Source: Aquimarina rhabdastrellae (GTDB taxonomy: Bacteria > Bacteroidota > Bacteroidia > Flavobacteriales > Flavobacteriaceae). Taken from it: a stretch of DNA of 64,000 bases. The notes beneath the pieces were generated by a model, which had not been told where the DNA came from, did not search any database, and was given only the letters and a program-made list of their open reading frames with translations. The first letter of the stretch is position 1, and every line of letters starts with the position of its first letter. Location: the NCBI GenBank assembly GCA_947387485.1, contig CANDNT010000001.1, positions 1,054,001 to 1,118,000 on the forward strand. The letters are read 5' to 3'. Of the stretch, positions 1 through 10,164 are shown one piece after another. Position numbers and translations under genes: made by a program.

Positions 1-1073
1 AAGAAGGTGAAGTGATTCAACACTCTATGATTTCTAAATCTATCGAACGTGCACAGAAAAAAGTAGAAGAAAATAACTTTGGTGTTCGTAAACGTCTACT
101 TGAGTATGATGATGTAATGAATGCACAACGTGAGGTAGTATACAAAAGACGTTATCATGCATTATTTGGAGAGCGTTTACGTGTAGATATCGCAAACATG
201 ATTTATGATACTGCCGAAGTTATTGCTGAATCTAACAAAAATGCGTTAGATTTTAAAAACTTCGAATTTGAATTGATTCGTTACTTCTCTATCAGTAGTC
301 CTATTACTGCTGCAGAATTTGAGAAGAAAGATCCACAGACAATTGCTGGTATCGTATATAAAGCTGCTTATGAGCATTATCAAGATAAAATGAAGCGTAA
401 TGCAGAAACTGCTTTCCCTGTAATTAAACACGTATATGAGAATCCTGAGAGTAATTTTGAACGTATACTAGTTCCTTTTACAGATGGTATCAAATCATTA
501 AATGTTGCTACAAATCTTCAAAAAGCATATGAAACTGAAGGTAAACAATTGATTACTGATTTTGAAAAGAATATTTCGTTAGCTATTATCGATGATGCTT
601 GGAAGACTCATTTACGTAAAATGGATGAGTTAAAGCAAAGTGTACAGCTTGCTGTTCATGAGCAAAAAGATCCTTTATTAATTTATAAGTTTGAAGCTTT
701 TGAATTATTTAAAGCGATGATAGAAGAGGTAAACAAAGAGATCATTTCTTTCTTATTTAAAGGAGAATTACCTACTGCACCTCAGCAAAACATAGCCGAA
801 GCTCGTCAAGAAGCTCCTAAAGAAGCGCTTGAAACTTCAAAAGAAGAAGTTTTAAATATGGATGAGCGCGCTGCTCAAGCTAGAGCTGCTGGTCAAACAA
901 CACAACAGCAACAACCACGAGTAACTGAAACTATCACAAGAGAACAACCTAAAATAGGTCGTAATGATAAGGTTACTATCAAAAATGTAAGAAATGGTGA
1001 AAACAAAACTGTGAAGTTTAAACAAGCTATTCCTTTACTTGAGAGTGGTGAGTGGGTATTGATCCAAAACTAA
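1..1073 (+). CDS. secA: Preprotein translocase ATPase SecA, C-terminal part (5' end outside window)
   Basis: This is the last third of SecA, the ATPase that drives unfolded preproteins through the SecYEG channel. The reading frame is open to the left edge, so the GTG at 12 is an internal codon and not the start. The visible part begins in the helical scaffold region (SKSIERAQKKVEENNF, then RKRLLEYDDVMNAQR) and covers the helical wing and scaffold domains. The tail is charged and Gln-rich, then ends in a short basic block finishing GEWVLIQN. The CxCx8C(H/C) zinc motif that binds SecB in proteobacterial SecA is absent, as is usual in Bacteroidetes. It is followed by two hairpin terminators. Confidence 0.97.
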   Translation, partial: EGEVIQHSMISKSIERAQKKVEENNFGVRKRLLEYDDVMNAQREVVYKRRYHALFGERLRVDIANMIYDTAEVIAESNKNALDFKNFEFELIRYFSISSPITAAEFEKKDPQTIAGIVYKAAYEHYQDKMKRNAETAFPVIKHVYENPESNFERILVPFTDGIKSLNVATNLQKAYETEGKQLITDFEKNISLAIIDDAWKTHLRKMDELKQSVQLAVHEQKDPLLIYKFEAFELFKAMIEEVNKEIISFLFKGELPTAPQQNIAEARQEAPKEALETSKEEVLNMDERAAQARAAGQTTQQQQPRVTETITREQPKIGRNDKVTIKNVRNGENKTVKFKQAIPLLESGEWVLIQN

Positions 1074-1097
1074 AAAACACTTAATAATTGAATATAG

Positions 1098-1128
1098 AAA
1101 AAGCGAAGTAAGATTACTTCGCTTTTTT
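1098..1128 (+). terminator. Rho-independent terminator after secA
   Basis: An inverted repeat built on AAAAAGCGAAGTA and TACTTCGCTTTTT is followed by a T run, 25 bases after the secA stop codon. Confidence 0.85.
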
Positions 1129-1174
1129 ATTATAATGCTATTTAAAAGCTAACGTATCCTTATTTCAGTGGTAT

Positions 1175-1203
1175 AAAAAAACCGTCTTATAGACGGTTTT
1201 TTT
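1175..1203. terminator. Bidirectional terminator between secA and icmF
   Basis: The hairpin ACCGTCT-TAT-AGACGGT has A and T tracts on both sides, so it can act on either strand. It lies just beyond the 3' end of the minus-strand icmF gene. Confidence 0.85.
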
Positions 1204-1232
1204 AATTATATTTTAGTTGAATTGAAAAGCTA

Positions 1233-4200
1233 TTACATGTTTCTTCTGTACTGTCCTCCTACTTCAAATAATGCGCTTGTAATTTGACCTAAAGAACATT
1301 TTTTACATACTTCCATTAAGGCTTCAAAGATATTTTCATTATGAATAGCCTTGTGTTGTAAGTCTTTTAGTAACTCTTTGGTTTCATCTGCATAAGACTT
1401 GTGTAATTCTTCAAGAGTATTAATTTGGAATTGTTTCTCTTCTTCTGTTGCACGAATTACCTCTGCTGGTGTTACAGTAGGTGATCCTTCACTACTCAAG
1501 AATGTATTTACACCTATAATAGGGAATTCTCCTGTATGTTTTAATGTTTCGTAGTATAGACTTTCTTCTTGAATTTTACTACGCTGGTACATTGTTTCCA
1601 TTGCACCTAATACTCCACCTCTTTCGGTAATACGATCAAACTCTGCTAATACTGCTTCTTCAACAAGATCTGTTAATTCTTCAATAATAAATGATCCTTG
1701 AATTGGATTTTCGTTTTTAGCCAATCCTAATTCTTTATTGATAATTAACTGTATTGCCATTGCTCTACGTACACTAGCCTCTGTAGGTGTTGTAATCGCC
1801 TCGTCATAAGCGTTTGTATGTAAAGAATTACAGTTATCATAGATTGCATATAACGCCTGAAGTGTTGTACGGATATCATTAAAATCAATCTCCTGTGCAT
1901 GTAATGAACGTCCTGAAGTTTGAATGTGATATTTCAACATTTGCGCTCTAGGATTTGCTCCGTATTTATGTTTTAAAGCTTTCGCCCAAATCTTACGAGC
2001 AACACGACCAATTACAGCATATTCTGGATCAATTCCGTTTGAGAAGAAGAAGGATAAGTTAGGACCAAATTTATTGATATCCATCCCTCTACTTAAATAA
2101 TATTCTACATATGTAAATCCATTAGCAAGAGTTAATGCCAATTGCGTGATAGGATTTGCTCCTGCCTCAGCAATATGATATCCTGAAATAGACACAGAAT
2201 AGAAGTTACGTACATTCTTTTCTATAAAGTACTCTTGTACATCTCCCATTAATCGCAATGCAAATTCTGTAGAGAAAATACAGGTATTTTGAGCTTGATC
2301 TTCTTTAAGGATATCTGCTTGTACAGTACCACGAACAGAACTCAATGTTTTTGTTTTTATTTCTTGATAAACGTCTGTAGGTAACACTTGATCTCCTGTT
2401 ACTCCTAAAAGCATTAATCCTAATCCATCATTACCTTCTGGTAATTCTCCATTATAACGCGGACGTTCTGTACCTTTTTCTTTGTAAATCGCAGCTATCT
2501 TAGCTTCAATCGCTGCTTCTAATCCATGTTCTTTGATATACAATTCACATTGCTGATCGATAGCAGCATTCATAAAGAATCCTAATAACATAGGGGCAGG
2601 CCCATTAATCGTCATACTCACCGATGTCAAAGCATGAGCCAAGTTAAATCCTGAATATAACTTTTTTGCATCATCAAGGCAGCAAATCGATACTCCTGCA
2701 TTACCAATTTTACCATATATATCTGGTCTATGATCTGGATCATTACCATATAATGTTACAGAGTCAAACGCCGTTGATAAACGTTTTGCTGGCATTCCTA
2801 AACTTACATAATGGAAACGTCTATTAGTACGTTCTGGTCCTCCTTCTCCTGCAAACATACGTGTAGGATCTTCTCCTGTACGCTTAAACGGATATAACCC
2901 TGATGCATAAGGGAACTCTCCTGGTACATTTTCTTGTAAACTCCATTTTAAAACATCTCCCCATGCTTTATATTTTGGTAAAGCTACTTTAGGAATTTGT
3001 GTATGTGATAACGACTCTGTATGTGTTTCAATTTTAATCTCTTTATCACGTACTTTAAACGTATAAATTGGATTCTTGTATTTTTCAACTTTAGCATCCC
3101 ATCCTGTGATAATTTCCCAGTTATAAGGATCCAAATCCATTTTTACACGATCAAATTCTTTTAATAATAAAGCAACGAATTCTTTATTTTCTTCTGTCGT
3201 TGTTATAGTTTCTTCATTAATTCCAGATTTTATCAATTCTGGAACTTGCCCTACTACAGATTCTATGGTTTTATAGATTCCATATAATTTTTGAGCTACT
3301 TGTTCTTGTGTTAAAGCTTTACTATCGTATGCTCTATTGTTCTCTGAAATCTCTGATAAATAACGTGTACGTGCTGGTGGTATCACAAATATTTTTTCAG
3401 ACATTTCTTTAGAGATATGAAATTCTGATTTTAAATCAGCATCTGTTTTTTCTTCAATCTTATCCATGATAGACTTATACAACGTATTCATCCCTGGATC
3501 ATTGAATTGTGATGCTATAGTACCATATACGGGTAAGGTTTCTGGATCATCATGCCATAAGTTATGATTACGCTGGTATTGCTTTTTTACATCTCTTAAT
3601 GCATCTAGAGCTCCTCTTTTATCAAACTTGTTGATCGCTACCAAATCTGCAAAATCAAGCATATCGATTTTCTCTAATTGTGTCGCTGCTCCAAATTCTG
3701 GAGTCATCACATATAGCGATACATCAGAATGTTCTAAGATTTCTGTATCTGATTGCCCAATTCCTGATGTTTCTAATATAATCAAATCATATTCTGCTGC
3801 TTTTAATACCTCAACAGCTTCAGATACGTATTTTGATAATGCCAAATTAGATTGTCGTGTAGCAAGCGAACGCATGTATACACGCTTGTTGTTAATTGCA
3901 TTCATACGAATACGATCTCCTAATAAAGCTCCTCCAGTTTTTCTTTTAGAAGGATCTACAGAAATTAATCCTATAGTCTTTTCAGGGAAATCGATTAAGA
4001 AACGACGTACTAGCTCATCTACTAACGAAGACTTACCTGCTCCACCAGTACCCGTGATTCCTAATACTGGAGTTTTTGAAGTCTTATTTTTCTCATGAAT
4101 TTGAGCTAATGTCTCTTTTGCTACTTCAGGAAAGTTTTCTGCTGCAGAAATCACACGTGCAATAGCTCCTATTTCTTTAGACGCTAAATGTGCTGCTTCA

Positions 4201-4658
4201 CCATTTAATGCATCTCCGATTGCATAATCAGATTGCATTACCAAGTCATTAATCATTCCTTGAAGTCCCATTTCGCGACCATCATCTGGAGAATAGATAC
4301 GTGTGATACCATAATCCATTAATTCTTTGATCTCTTCTGGAAGGATTACTCCTCCTCCTCCACCAAAGATTTTTATATGTCCTGCTCCTTTTTCTTGAAG
4401 CAAATCATACATATATTTAAAATATTCGTTATGTCCTCCTTGATAAGAAGTCATCGCGATAGCATTTGCATCTTCTTGGATAGCACAATTCACAACTTCT
4501 TCTACACTGCGATCGTGTCCTAAATGAATCACTTCTACTCCTGTAGATTGAATGATTCTACGCATGATATTAATAGCGGCATCGTGTCCGTCAAACAACG
4601 AAGCGGCTGTTACAATTCTTACTTTATGTTTAGGGGTATATGGTGCTATTTGTTCCAT
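1233..4658 (-). CDS. icmF: Fused acyl-CoA mutase IcmF (isobutyryl-CoA mutase with G-protein chaperone)
   Basis: This adenosylcobalamin-dependent carbon-skeleton mutase carries its own G-protein chaperone. Three modules are visible. A B12-binding domain at residues ~10-145 has the D-G-H-D motif at 23-26. A MeaB-like GTPase at ~195-450 has the P-loop GTGGAGKSS at ~203-211 and NKFD at ~343. A TIM-barrel mutase domain runs from ~560 to the end. At the two substrate-selectivity positions it has Phe602 (RMFAGEGG) and Gln790 (AQNTCIF). These match IcmF enzymes and not the Tyr/Arg pair of methylmalonyl-CoA mutase. The likely substrate is isobutyryl-/n-butyryl-CoA or a similar branched acyl-CoA, although databases often label such proteins methylmalonyl-CoA mutase. 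It is transcribed alone. Confidence 0.93.
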   Translation of the reverse strand: MEQIAPYTPKHKVRIVTAASLFDGHDAAINIMRRIIQSTGVEVIHLGHDRSVEEVVNCAIQEDANAIAMTSYQGGHNEYFKYMYDLLQEKGAGHIKIFGGGGGVILPEEIKELMDYGITRIYSPDDGREMGLQGMINDLVMQSDYAIGDALNGEAAHLASKEIGAIARVISAAENFPEVAKETLAQIHEKNKTSKTPVLGITGTGGAGKSSLVDELVRRFLIDFPEKTIGLISVDPSKRKTGGALLGDRIRMNAINNKRVYMRSLATRQSNLALSKYVSEAVEVLKAAEYDLIILETSGIGQSDTEILEHSDVSLYVMTPEFGAATQLEKIDMLDFADLVAINKFDKRGALDALRDVKKQYQRNHNLWHDDPETLPVYGTIASQFNDPGMNTLYKSIMDKIEEKTDADLKSEFHISKEMSEKIFVIPPARTRYLSEISENNRAYDSKALTQEQVAQKLYGIYKTIESVVGQVPELIKSGINEETITTTEENKEFVALLLKEFDRVKMDLDPYNWEIITGWDAKVEKYKNPIYTFKVRDKEIKIETHTESLSHTQIPKVALPKYKAWGDVLKWSLQENVPGEFPYASGLYPFKRTGEDPTRMFAGEGGPERTNRRFHYVSLGMPAKRLSTAFDSVTLYGNDPDHRPDIYGKIGNAGVSICCLDDAKKLYSGFNLAHALTSVSMTINGPAPMLLGFFMNAAIDQQCELYIKEHGLEAAIEAKIAAIYKEKGTERPRYNGELPEGNDGLGLMLLGVTGDQVLPTDVYQEIKTKTLSSVRGTVQADILKEDQAQNTCIFSTEFALRLMGDVQEYFIEKNVRNFYSVSISGYHIAEAGANPITQLALTLANGFTYVEYYLSRGMDINKFGPNLSFFFSNGIDPEYAVIGRVARKIWAKALKHKYGANPRAQMLKYHIQTSGRSLHAQEIDFNDIRTTLQALYAIYDNCNSLHTNAYDEAITTPTEASVRRAMAIQLIINKELGLAKNENPIQGSFIIEELTDLVEEAVLAEFDRITERGGVLGAMETMYQRSKIQEESLYYETLKHTGEFPIIGVNTFLSSEGSPTVTPAEVIRATEEEKQFQINTLEELHKSYADETKELLKDLQHKAIHNENIFEALMEVCKKCSLGQITSALFEVGGQYRRNM

Positions 4659-4907
4659 CTATATTCAAAAAATATTTTAAGTGCTGCTAATTTACGAAAT
4701 ACGCATTAAAAACGATTATTTTTTTAGAATTATATAATTCGTTTCATTATATATATACTTTCATTAAATATAATCAAACATTATTTTTTTTCAATTAACA
4801 CATTTTTAACTGTAACATTTTACCTAAATGTTAATCTAACATTAAAAGAAACTTTCATATTACGGGAAAACAATATATTGTCAACATAAATTAAATTTTT
4901 AACTAAA

Positions 4908-7511
4908 ATGATATCAACATCATCTAAAAAATGGGCTATTTTCTTGTCCTCTTTAATGCTACTTACTGTAGGTGTTACAGATATGCAAGCACAACGAAGA
5001 AAGAAGAAAAAATCTAAAAAAGGAAAGACAGAACAAGTAGACACAGAGAAAAAGAGTAAAGAAAAGTCTATCGATGAGCTTACTAAAAAAAGTGAGAAAA
5101 TCGAAGGTCTTTTTACCATTTATAGAGATTCTATCAGCGGAACTACCCAATTATTAATTAAAGAAGATCAATTAAATAAAGACTTTATTTATTTCAGTCA
5201 AATTGCTGATGGGGTTCTTGATGCTGGATCTTTTAGAGGATCATATCGTGGTGCTAAAGTTTTTAGAATAGAAAAGCACTATAACAAATTAGAGTTTAAA
5301 ACACAGAACACTTCTTTTTACTTTGATAAAAACAATGCACTTTCTAAGTCTGCCGAAGCTAATATTAGTGAAGGTATCATGGCTAGTTTAAAAATAGAAA
5401 CTCATGATAAAGACAAAGGATTATACTTAATTAAATCTGATGATTTATTTATCAAAGAAACTTTTGATCAAATCAAAAATCCTAGTTTCCCAGGGCAATC
5501 TCCATTTGCATTTAAATTAGGTTCTTTGAGTAAGGATAAAACCAAAATTGGTCGTATCAAAAATTATCCAGAAAACACTAATATCACCAGTCACTATGTA
5601 TATTCAAAAGGTTCTGTATTAAACGGAGGTTCTGATGCAGTTACTGATGGTCGTAATGTAACGATCAAAGTTGATCACGTATTGATTGAAATGCCTGAGA
5701 ATAGCTACCAAGCACGTTTTGACGATCCTAGAATTGGGTATTTCCTTACAGGAGTTACAGATATGACTTCTGCTAGTCATACACCTTATAGAGATCTAAT
5801 TCACCGCTGGCACTTAGAGAAAAAAGATCCTAATGCTGCGATATCAGAGCCTGTACAGCCTATAGAATGGTGGATAGAAAATACTACTCCAGTAGAGTTT
5901 AGAGAAACTATTAAAGAAGCTGTTCTAGAATGGAATGTAGCTTTTGAAAAAGCAGGATTTAAAAATGCTATGGTTGTAAAAGTACAACCAGATGATGCTG
6001 ATTGGGATGCTGGAGATATTCGTTATAATGTATTGCGCTGGACTTCTTCTCCTAATCCTCCTTTTGGTGGATATGGTCCTAGTTTTGTAAACCCTAGAAC
6101 TGGTCAAATTTTAGGAGCAGATATTATGCTAGAGTTTGTTTTTCATACAAATCGTGTGAAATATGACAATATCTTTAACCTAGCGGCTGCTAGTGAAACA
6201 CAAAGCCAATTACCGATTACAACTAAACCTAACGAAACAGTATATTGTTCTTATGGACACCGTATGCAAGAAAACACTTTGTTTGGTCAAGCTGCATTAA
6301 TGGCAATGGGAGCTAGTGATCTTGAAATGAAAGGTATGAAACGTCAAGCTATGAAAGAATTAATCATGCACGAAGTTGGTCATACTTTAGGTTTAAACCA
6401 CAATATGAAAGCAAGTCAATTGTTTTCTCCTGAAGAGTTAAATACTCCTGAAAAAATTAAAGACAAGTGCCTTACTGGTTCTGTAATGGATTATACAGCT
6501 ATCAATGTTGCTAATGATCCTGCTAAGCAAGGGCCATATTATTCTACTGCTGTAGGACCTTATGATGTATGGGCTATTGAGTTTGGATACACTCCTGTTA
6601 AGTCTGATGCAGAACTTAATGCTATTGCAGATCAATCTACACGTCCGGAGTTAATTTTTGGTAATGACGCAGATGATATGAGAGCTCCAGGTAAAGCTAT
6701 TGACCCTAGAGTAATGATTGGTGATATGTCAAACGATCAAATCACATATTCTGTTAATCGTATGGATTTAGTAAATTCTATGATGAAAAATCTTAAAGAG
6801 AAATCTACTCATAAAGGAGAGTCTTATCAAGAATTACGTCAGTCATACTATATCTTAGGTCGTCAATATGCTACTGCTAGTAATGTTATTTCTAGATTTA
6901 TTGGTGGGGTTTATGTAGATCGTAGTATGGTAGGGCAAAGCGAAACGTTAAAGCCTTTTACTCCTGTAAGTCGTGAAGATCAAAAAAGAGCAATGAACGC
7001 TTTAGCTAAATATGTTTTTGCTCCTGATGCTTATAAAATGCCTAATGATTTATTTAATTATTTAGCATTACAACGTAGAGGATATAACTTCTTTGGTGGA
7101 CCAGAAGATCCAAAAATCCATAACCAAATTTTAGGATACCAAAAAGAAGTATTGAACCATATCTTACACCATAATACATTACAACGTATTTCTGACTCAG
7201 AATTATACGGAAACGAATATACCTTATCACAGTTTATGACTGATCTTAATAATGCTGTATTTAAGGCAGATGCTGTAGGATCAATCAATACTTTTAGACA
7301 AAACTTACAACTGGAATACACTAAGCGTTTAATCGCTATCGCTAAGCATACGAAAGGATCTAAATATACGTATGCAGCAAAGTCTATGGCATTGTATAAC
7401 TTAAAGAAAATCCGCAATTCTATTGCTAATGGAAGCGGAAACCAGTTAACACGTGCCCATAGAGATCATATCAAGACTTTAATTGATAACACAATTAAAG
7501 AGATCAAATAA
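4908..7511 (+). CDS. Secreted zinc-dependent metalloprotease (DUF5117/DUF5118 family)
   Basis: An 867-residue exported metalloprotease. A signal peptide covers residues ~1-28 (hydrophobic core, then DMQAQ), followed by a very Lys/Arg-rich linker. The zinc site HEVGHTLGLNH starts at residue 488 and fits the metzincin pattern HExxHxxGxxH. The Met-turn candidate is SVMDY, about 35 residues further on. The order, with an N-terminal beta-rich DUF5118/DUF5117 region, then the catalytic domain, then a long helical C-terminal region, matches the large secreted family common in Bacteroidetes. Its substrate is unknown. It is a single gene with its own terminator. Confidence 0.88.
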   Translation: MISTSSKKWAIFLSSLMLLTVGVTDMQAQRRKKKKSKKGKTEQVDTEKKSKEKSIDELTKKSEKIEGLFTIYRDSISGTTQLLIKEDQLNKDFIYFSQIADGVLDAGSFRGSYRGAKVFRIEKHYNKLEFKTQNTSFYFDKNNALSKSAEANISEGIMASLKIETHDKDKGLYLIKSDDLFIKETFDQIKNPSFPGQSPFAFKLGSLSKDKTKIGRIKNYPENTNITSHYVYSKGSVLNGGSDAVTDGRNVTIKVDHVLIEMPENSYQARFDDPRIGYFLTGVTDMTSASHTPYRDLIHRWHLEKKDPNAAISEPVQPIEWWIENTTPVEFRETIKEAVLEWNVAFEKAGFKNAMVVKVQPDDADWDAGDIRYNVLRWTSSPNPPFGGYGPSFVNPRTGQILGADIMLEFVFHTNRVKYDNIFNLAAASETQSQLPITTKPNETVYCSYGHRMQENTLFGQAALMAMGASDLEMKGMKRQAMKELIMHEVGHTLGLNHNMKASQLFSPEELNTPEKIKDKCLTGSVMDYTAINVANDPAKQGPYYSTAVGPYDVWAIEFGYTPVKSDAELNAIADQSTRPELIFGNDADDMRAPGKAIDPRVMIGDMSNDQITYSVNRMDLVNSMMKNLKEKSTHKGESYQELRQSYYILGRQYATASNVISRFIGGVYVDRSMVGQSETLKPFTPVSREDQKRAMNALAKYVFAPDAYKMPNDLFNYLALQRRGYNFFGGPEDPKIHNQILGYQKEVLNHILHHNTLQRISDSELYGNEYTLSQFMTDLNNAVFKADAVGSINTFRQNLQLEYTKRLIAIAKHTKGSKYTYAAKSMALYNLKKIRNSIANGSGNQLTRAHRDHIKTLIDNTIKEIK

Positions 7512-7540
7512 GGGGATTTATTTGAACTACTGATAGGATG

Positions 7541-7574
7541 CCCCATATACAAATTGTATATGGGGTTATTTTTT
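7541..7574 (+). terminator. Rho-independent terminator after the metalloprotease gene
   Basis: CCCCATATAC and GTATATGGGG form a perfect 10-bp stem around a 5-nt loop, followed by a T-rich tract. Confidence 0.9.
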
Positions 7575-7577
7575 ATA

Positions 7578-9008
7578 TTAAATACTCTCAAATAAAGCAT
7601 CAATTTCTTGTTTTATTGGAGTTTCATGACTTTCTTTATTTTCTTTTCTATTTAACTTAGCTGTTATTTGTTCTTTAATAACAAGGCTTTCTCTATATTC
7701 TTTAGCTTCTGCATCTTTAATAAATTCTATCTTTCCATAATTTTCTCTTACAACTTTTTCTATCTCATCTAATGAAATATTAAAATATTCTCTTCTTAAA
7801 TTTACATGATTAAGCCTCTTATTATTAAACACCTTATGTAATTTATTTTCAAGCTCAGGAGCATTTTCTGAATAAATCATAGCATGAACATCAAACTTAA
7901 ATGGAACAGAGGCGTCTCCTAATTCATTTACTCTATCCATCGGTTCTAACCTTCTTGTCATTCCTATCTTGTATACATTTTCTCCAAAAGAACCTATATT
8001 CGAAATCACATAAACATGCCCCGATTTAGTTTGTTGCGCCATAGATAAAGCTCTTTTATTTTTATCTTCAGCTTCTTGCAATTTTATTAGCAACTCTTTT
8101 AGTTGCTCTTCATATTTAAGTTTGTCTTCTTCTGAAGATTTCAAAATTTCATTTCTAGCTTTTTCCATCGCTTGTTGAAGCATCTTTTCTTCTTTTATAG
8201 CTTCTTTTTGAGCTTTTTCAAAATCTCTACGAGCTTTTTCTTCTTCCCGAATCTGCTCTCTTATTCGTTTTTGCTCATCCTTTTCTTCTTGTTTCTTTAA
8301 TGCATATCCATATGTTAGCATTAATTCGTCTATTTTTAATGAAAGAAAGCTTGCTTGAATATGTATATCTTGTGAAACATTTAATTTGTTTATAGCTTCA
8401 AAAACCTTTCTTATCCTTTTTTCATATTGTTCAACATTATTCCATTTGACTTTTGCTATAAGAGTATCACATTCTCCATTAAATGCTCGAAGAGTTAATT
8501 TTATAGCCCTTTTTGTCATTACTTCACCTTGTTTCTGACTATTACCTACAGTCCAATTAGTTTTACAAACAACTGCTTTTCCTAGATAAATTAAATCTTT
8601 TTGTTTTTCCTTATTTTCTTTAATGCTGTCTTTATAGTCTTCTGACGTATCTAAATCGAAATGTGGTTCATAAAATCCATATTCTGCTATTTCTAAAGTA
8701 TCTTTTAGTAACTCATTATCTTTCTTTAATTCTTGATAAAGTTTCTCTGCAGATAAATACTTTTCTTTTAAGTCTGTAAACTCTCTTTTTAGTTCAGCAA
8801 TTCTTTTTTCAGATTCTTCTTTTTCTATATTGAAAGTATTTATTTTCTCTGCTATTTCTTTATCTACATCTATAATTCCTTTATATTTTTCGGTATATTC
8901 ATCTATAATATTCTTTAACTCTTTATTCTTTTTAGATTTATCCAATACTATTTTTATTAGTATTCCAATAGCGATAAAACTGCTTATAATTATTATTGCC
9001 GTGATCAT
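7578..9008 (-). CDS. DUF4041 / T5orf172 (GIY-YIG-like) protein with N-terminal membrane anchor
   Basis: A 476-residue protein. Residues ~1-23 are a hydrophobic anchor and ~25-115 are predicted coiled coil. A DUF4041-like segment (DLIYLGKAVVCKTNWTVG onward) follows, then a second long charged coiled coil at ~235-325. A C-terminal T5orf172 domain (~330-430) carries the GIY-YIG-type elements VYVI...YKIGMT and a following Arg and Glu. T5orf172 domains are nuclease-like and occur in phage and mobile-element proteins, but no specific role is established for this combination. It is a single gene; the divergent intergenic region carries two copies of a palindromic motif. Confidence 0.8.
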   Translation of the reverse strand: MITAIIIISSFIAIGILIKIVLDKSKKNKELKNIIDEYTEKYKGIIDVDKEIAEKINTFNIEKEESEKRIAELKREFTDLKEKYLSAEKLYQELKKDNELLKDTLEIAEYGFYEPHFDLDTSEDYKDSIKENKEKQKDLIYLGKAVVCKTNWTVGNSQKQGEVMTKRAIKLTLRAFNGECDTLIAKVKWNNVEQYEKRIRKVFEAINKLNVSQDIHIQASFLSLKIDELMLTYGYALKKQEEKDEQKRIREQIREEEKARRDFEKAQKEAIKEEKMLQQAMEKARNEILKSSEEDKLKYEEQLKELLIKLQEAEDKNKRALSMAQQTKSGHVYVISNIGSFGENVYKIGMTRRLEPMDRVNELGDASVPFKFDVHAMIYSENAPELENKLHKVFNNKRLNHVNLRREYFNISLDEIEKVVRENYGKIEFIKDAEAKEYRESLVIKEQITAKLNRKENKESHETPIKQEIDALFESI

Positions 9009-9070
9009 TATTTATTTCTGTATTATTATTTAATTTCAGGCAAATAAAAAGAATACTACTCTAAGGTTTT

Positions 9071-9126
9071 TACGGTTTTACCGCATAAAGTATTGTTAAA
9101 TTAATCAGTGTTTATGGTTTTCCGTA
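9071..9126. promoter_or_regulatory. Tandem inverted-repeat operator-like sites (TAYGG-N4/5-CCGYA)
   Basis: TACGGTTTTACCGCA (9071-9085) and TATGGTTTTCCGTA (9113-9126) lie in the divergent promoter region between the genes at 9008 and 9264. Their centres are about 42 bp apart, close to four DNA turns. Related sites occur at 23871 and 49777, also intergenic. The cognate protein is unknown. Confidence 0.5.
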
Positions 9127-9263
9127 AGGTAATTTATAACAGTTTTTGTAAGACTTATATTTTGGACAGATAGCCTATAAAATTGATTATTAAATACAAT
9201 TCAATATTTAATACTATAGGTTTTTTATTTTATATTAATCATTAAAAAGTTAATTAAGAACAT

Positions 9264-9611
9264 ATGGATAGTCAACATCAGTTTTTTAAGATCATATATA
9301 CGACATATACATCTATAGCTGGTTCAAAAATTCCAGATACTATTATACGAACTGTTGCTGCACAAGTAGCTCATTATTATCACAATCAATATTATCGATT
9401 TAGAAAATCACATCCTAAATCTAAAGCGCGTTATTCTTCTTTTGATATAAATGATTTAAAACATCCTATCACTTATGAAATTATAATCACTTTACTCAAA
9501 AAGCATACTGGTAAAGAATACCTTAACTATGCTAGTATATTATTAGAGCTATCTATACCTGCATTAAAAAAATTTGAAGACGATCGTATGGCTTTCTATG
9601 ATATGTTTTGA
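9264..9611 (+). CDS. Hypothetical protein (115 aa)
   Basis: I do not recognise this protein. It is a soluble, basic, mostly helical 115-residue product without signal peptide or membrane segment. A Tyr/His-rich stretch lies near residues 35-45 and a Lys/Arg/Ser segment near 47-60. It follows a divergent region with two palindromic operator-like sites and a CCTATA...TATAGG hairpin with T run (about 9173-9225). Its last 16 bases overlap the 3' end of the convergent gene at 9596-10114. It could be a regulator or small helper protein, but nothing in the sequence decides this. Confidence 0.6.
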   Translation: MDSQHQFFKIIYTTYTSIAGSKIPDTIIRTVAAQVAHYYHNQYYRFRKSHPKSKARYSSFDINDLKHPITYEIIITLLKKHTGKEYLNYASILLELSIPALKKFEDDRMAFYDMF

Positions 9612-10114
9612 TTAATAAAAACTTTTACCCATGATTTTTCTTTGATCTCATTGAAAAGTTCTTCTTCTTTAAATACTATCTTTTGTATCCTATTTTTATA
9701 ATTTTCAGTTAGAAAACGTTTTTCTCCTACTCTATTTTTCATTATTCGCGTTAATTGTTCTTCATCATGGGTAATGAAATAGATATTTTGTAATACATAT
9801 TCTTTTACCTCTAAACAATTTATCAATTCTTCTAGCTGTTTTATGTTTATAGTGTTAGGTAGTTGATATATCAATACATCTGAAAAAGAATCTTGTAACT
9901 CTTTTTCTAATAAACTCATTATTTTAGTATACGATACAAGTTCTCCTTTCTCTACAACTTCTGCTATTTCTTTACCATCACTCGTATTCACTCTTAAATG
10001 TTTTTTAATGAGTTTTCTTATTCCGATTTTTTTTAAATTATGGGTAGTACTTATTTTTTCTGCTATTGCTTCCTCATTGCCGAAAATTTGTATACTTATA
10101 TATGCTTTTTTCAT
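9596..10114 (-). CDS. Degenerate adenylate-kinase-like protein lacking the P-loop
   Basis: A 172-residue protein whose order of motifs follows adenylate kinase but with catalytic parts missing. Near the N terminus IFGNEEAIAEKI replaces the GxPGxGKGTQ P-loop, so the nucleotide-binding glycines and lysine are deleted. Later pieces still line up: GKEIAEVVEKGELV corresponds to the AMP-binding helix region, LIYQLPNT sits where active enzymes have DGFPRT, and a weak NRIQ-like segment follows. It should therefore not be an active kinase; a binding or regulatory role is inference. It is about 40 residues shorter than bacterial Adk and lies downstream of a methyltransferase gene on the same strand (51-nt gap). 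Confidence 0.6.
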   Translation of the reverse strand: MKKAYISIQIFGNEEAIAEKISTTHNLKKIGIRKLIKKHLRVNTSDGKEIAEVVEKGELVSYTKIMSLLEKELQDSFSDVLIYQLPNTINIKQLEELINCLEVKEYVLQNIYFITHDEEQLTRIMKNRVGEKRFLTENYKNRIQKIVFKEEELFNEIKEKSWVKVFINQNIS

Positions 10115-10164
10115 GTATTTCTAACTGGTTTAAATCTTTATAAAACATTCATTAACACACCATT

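Noticed and set aside
3628-4098. 156-codon plus-strand frame inside icmF
   Set aside because: It is antisense to a conserved GTPase domain and has low-complexity composition; a shadow of the real gene.
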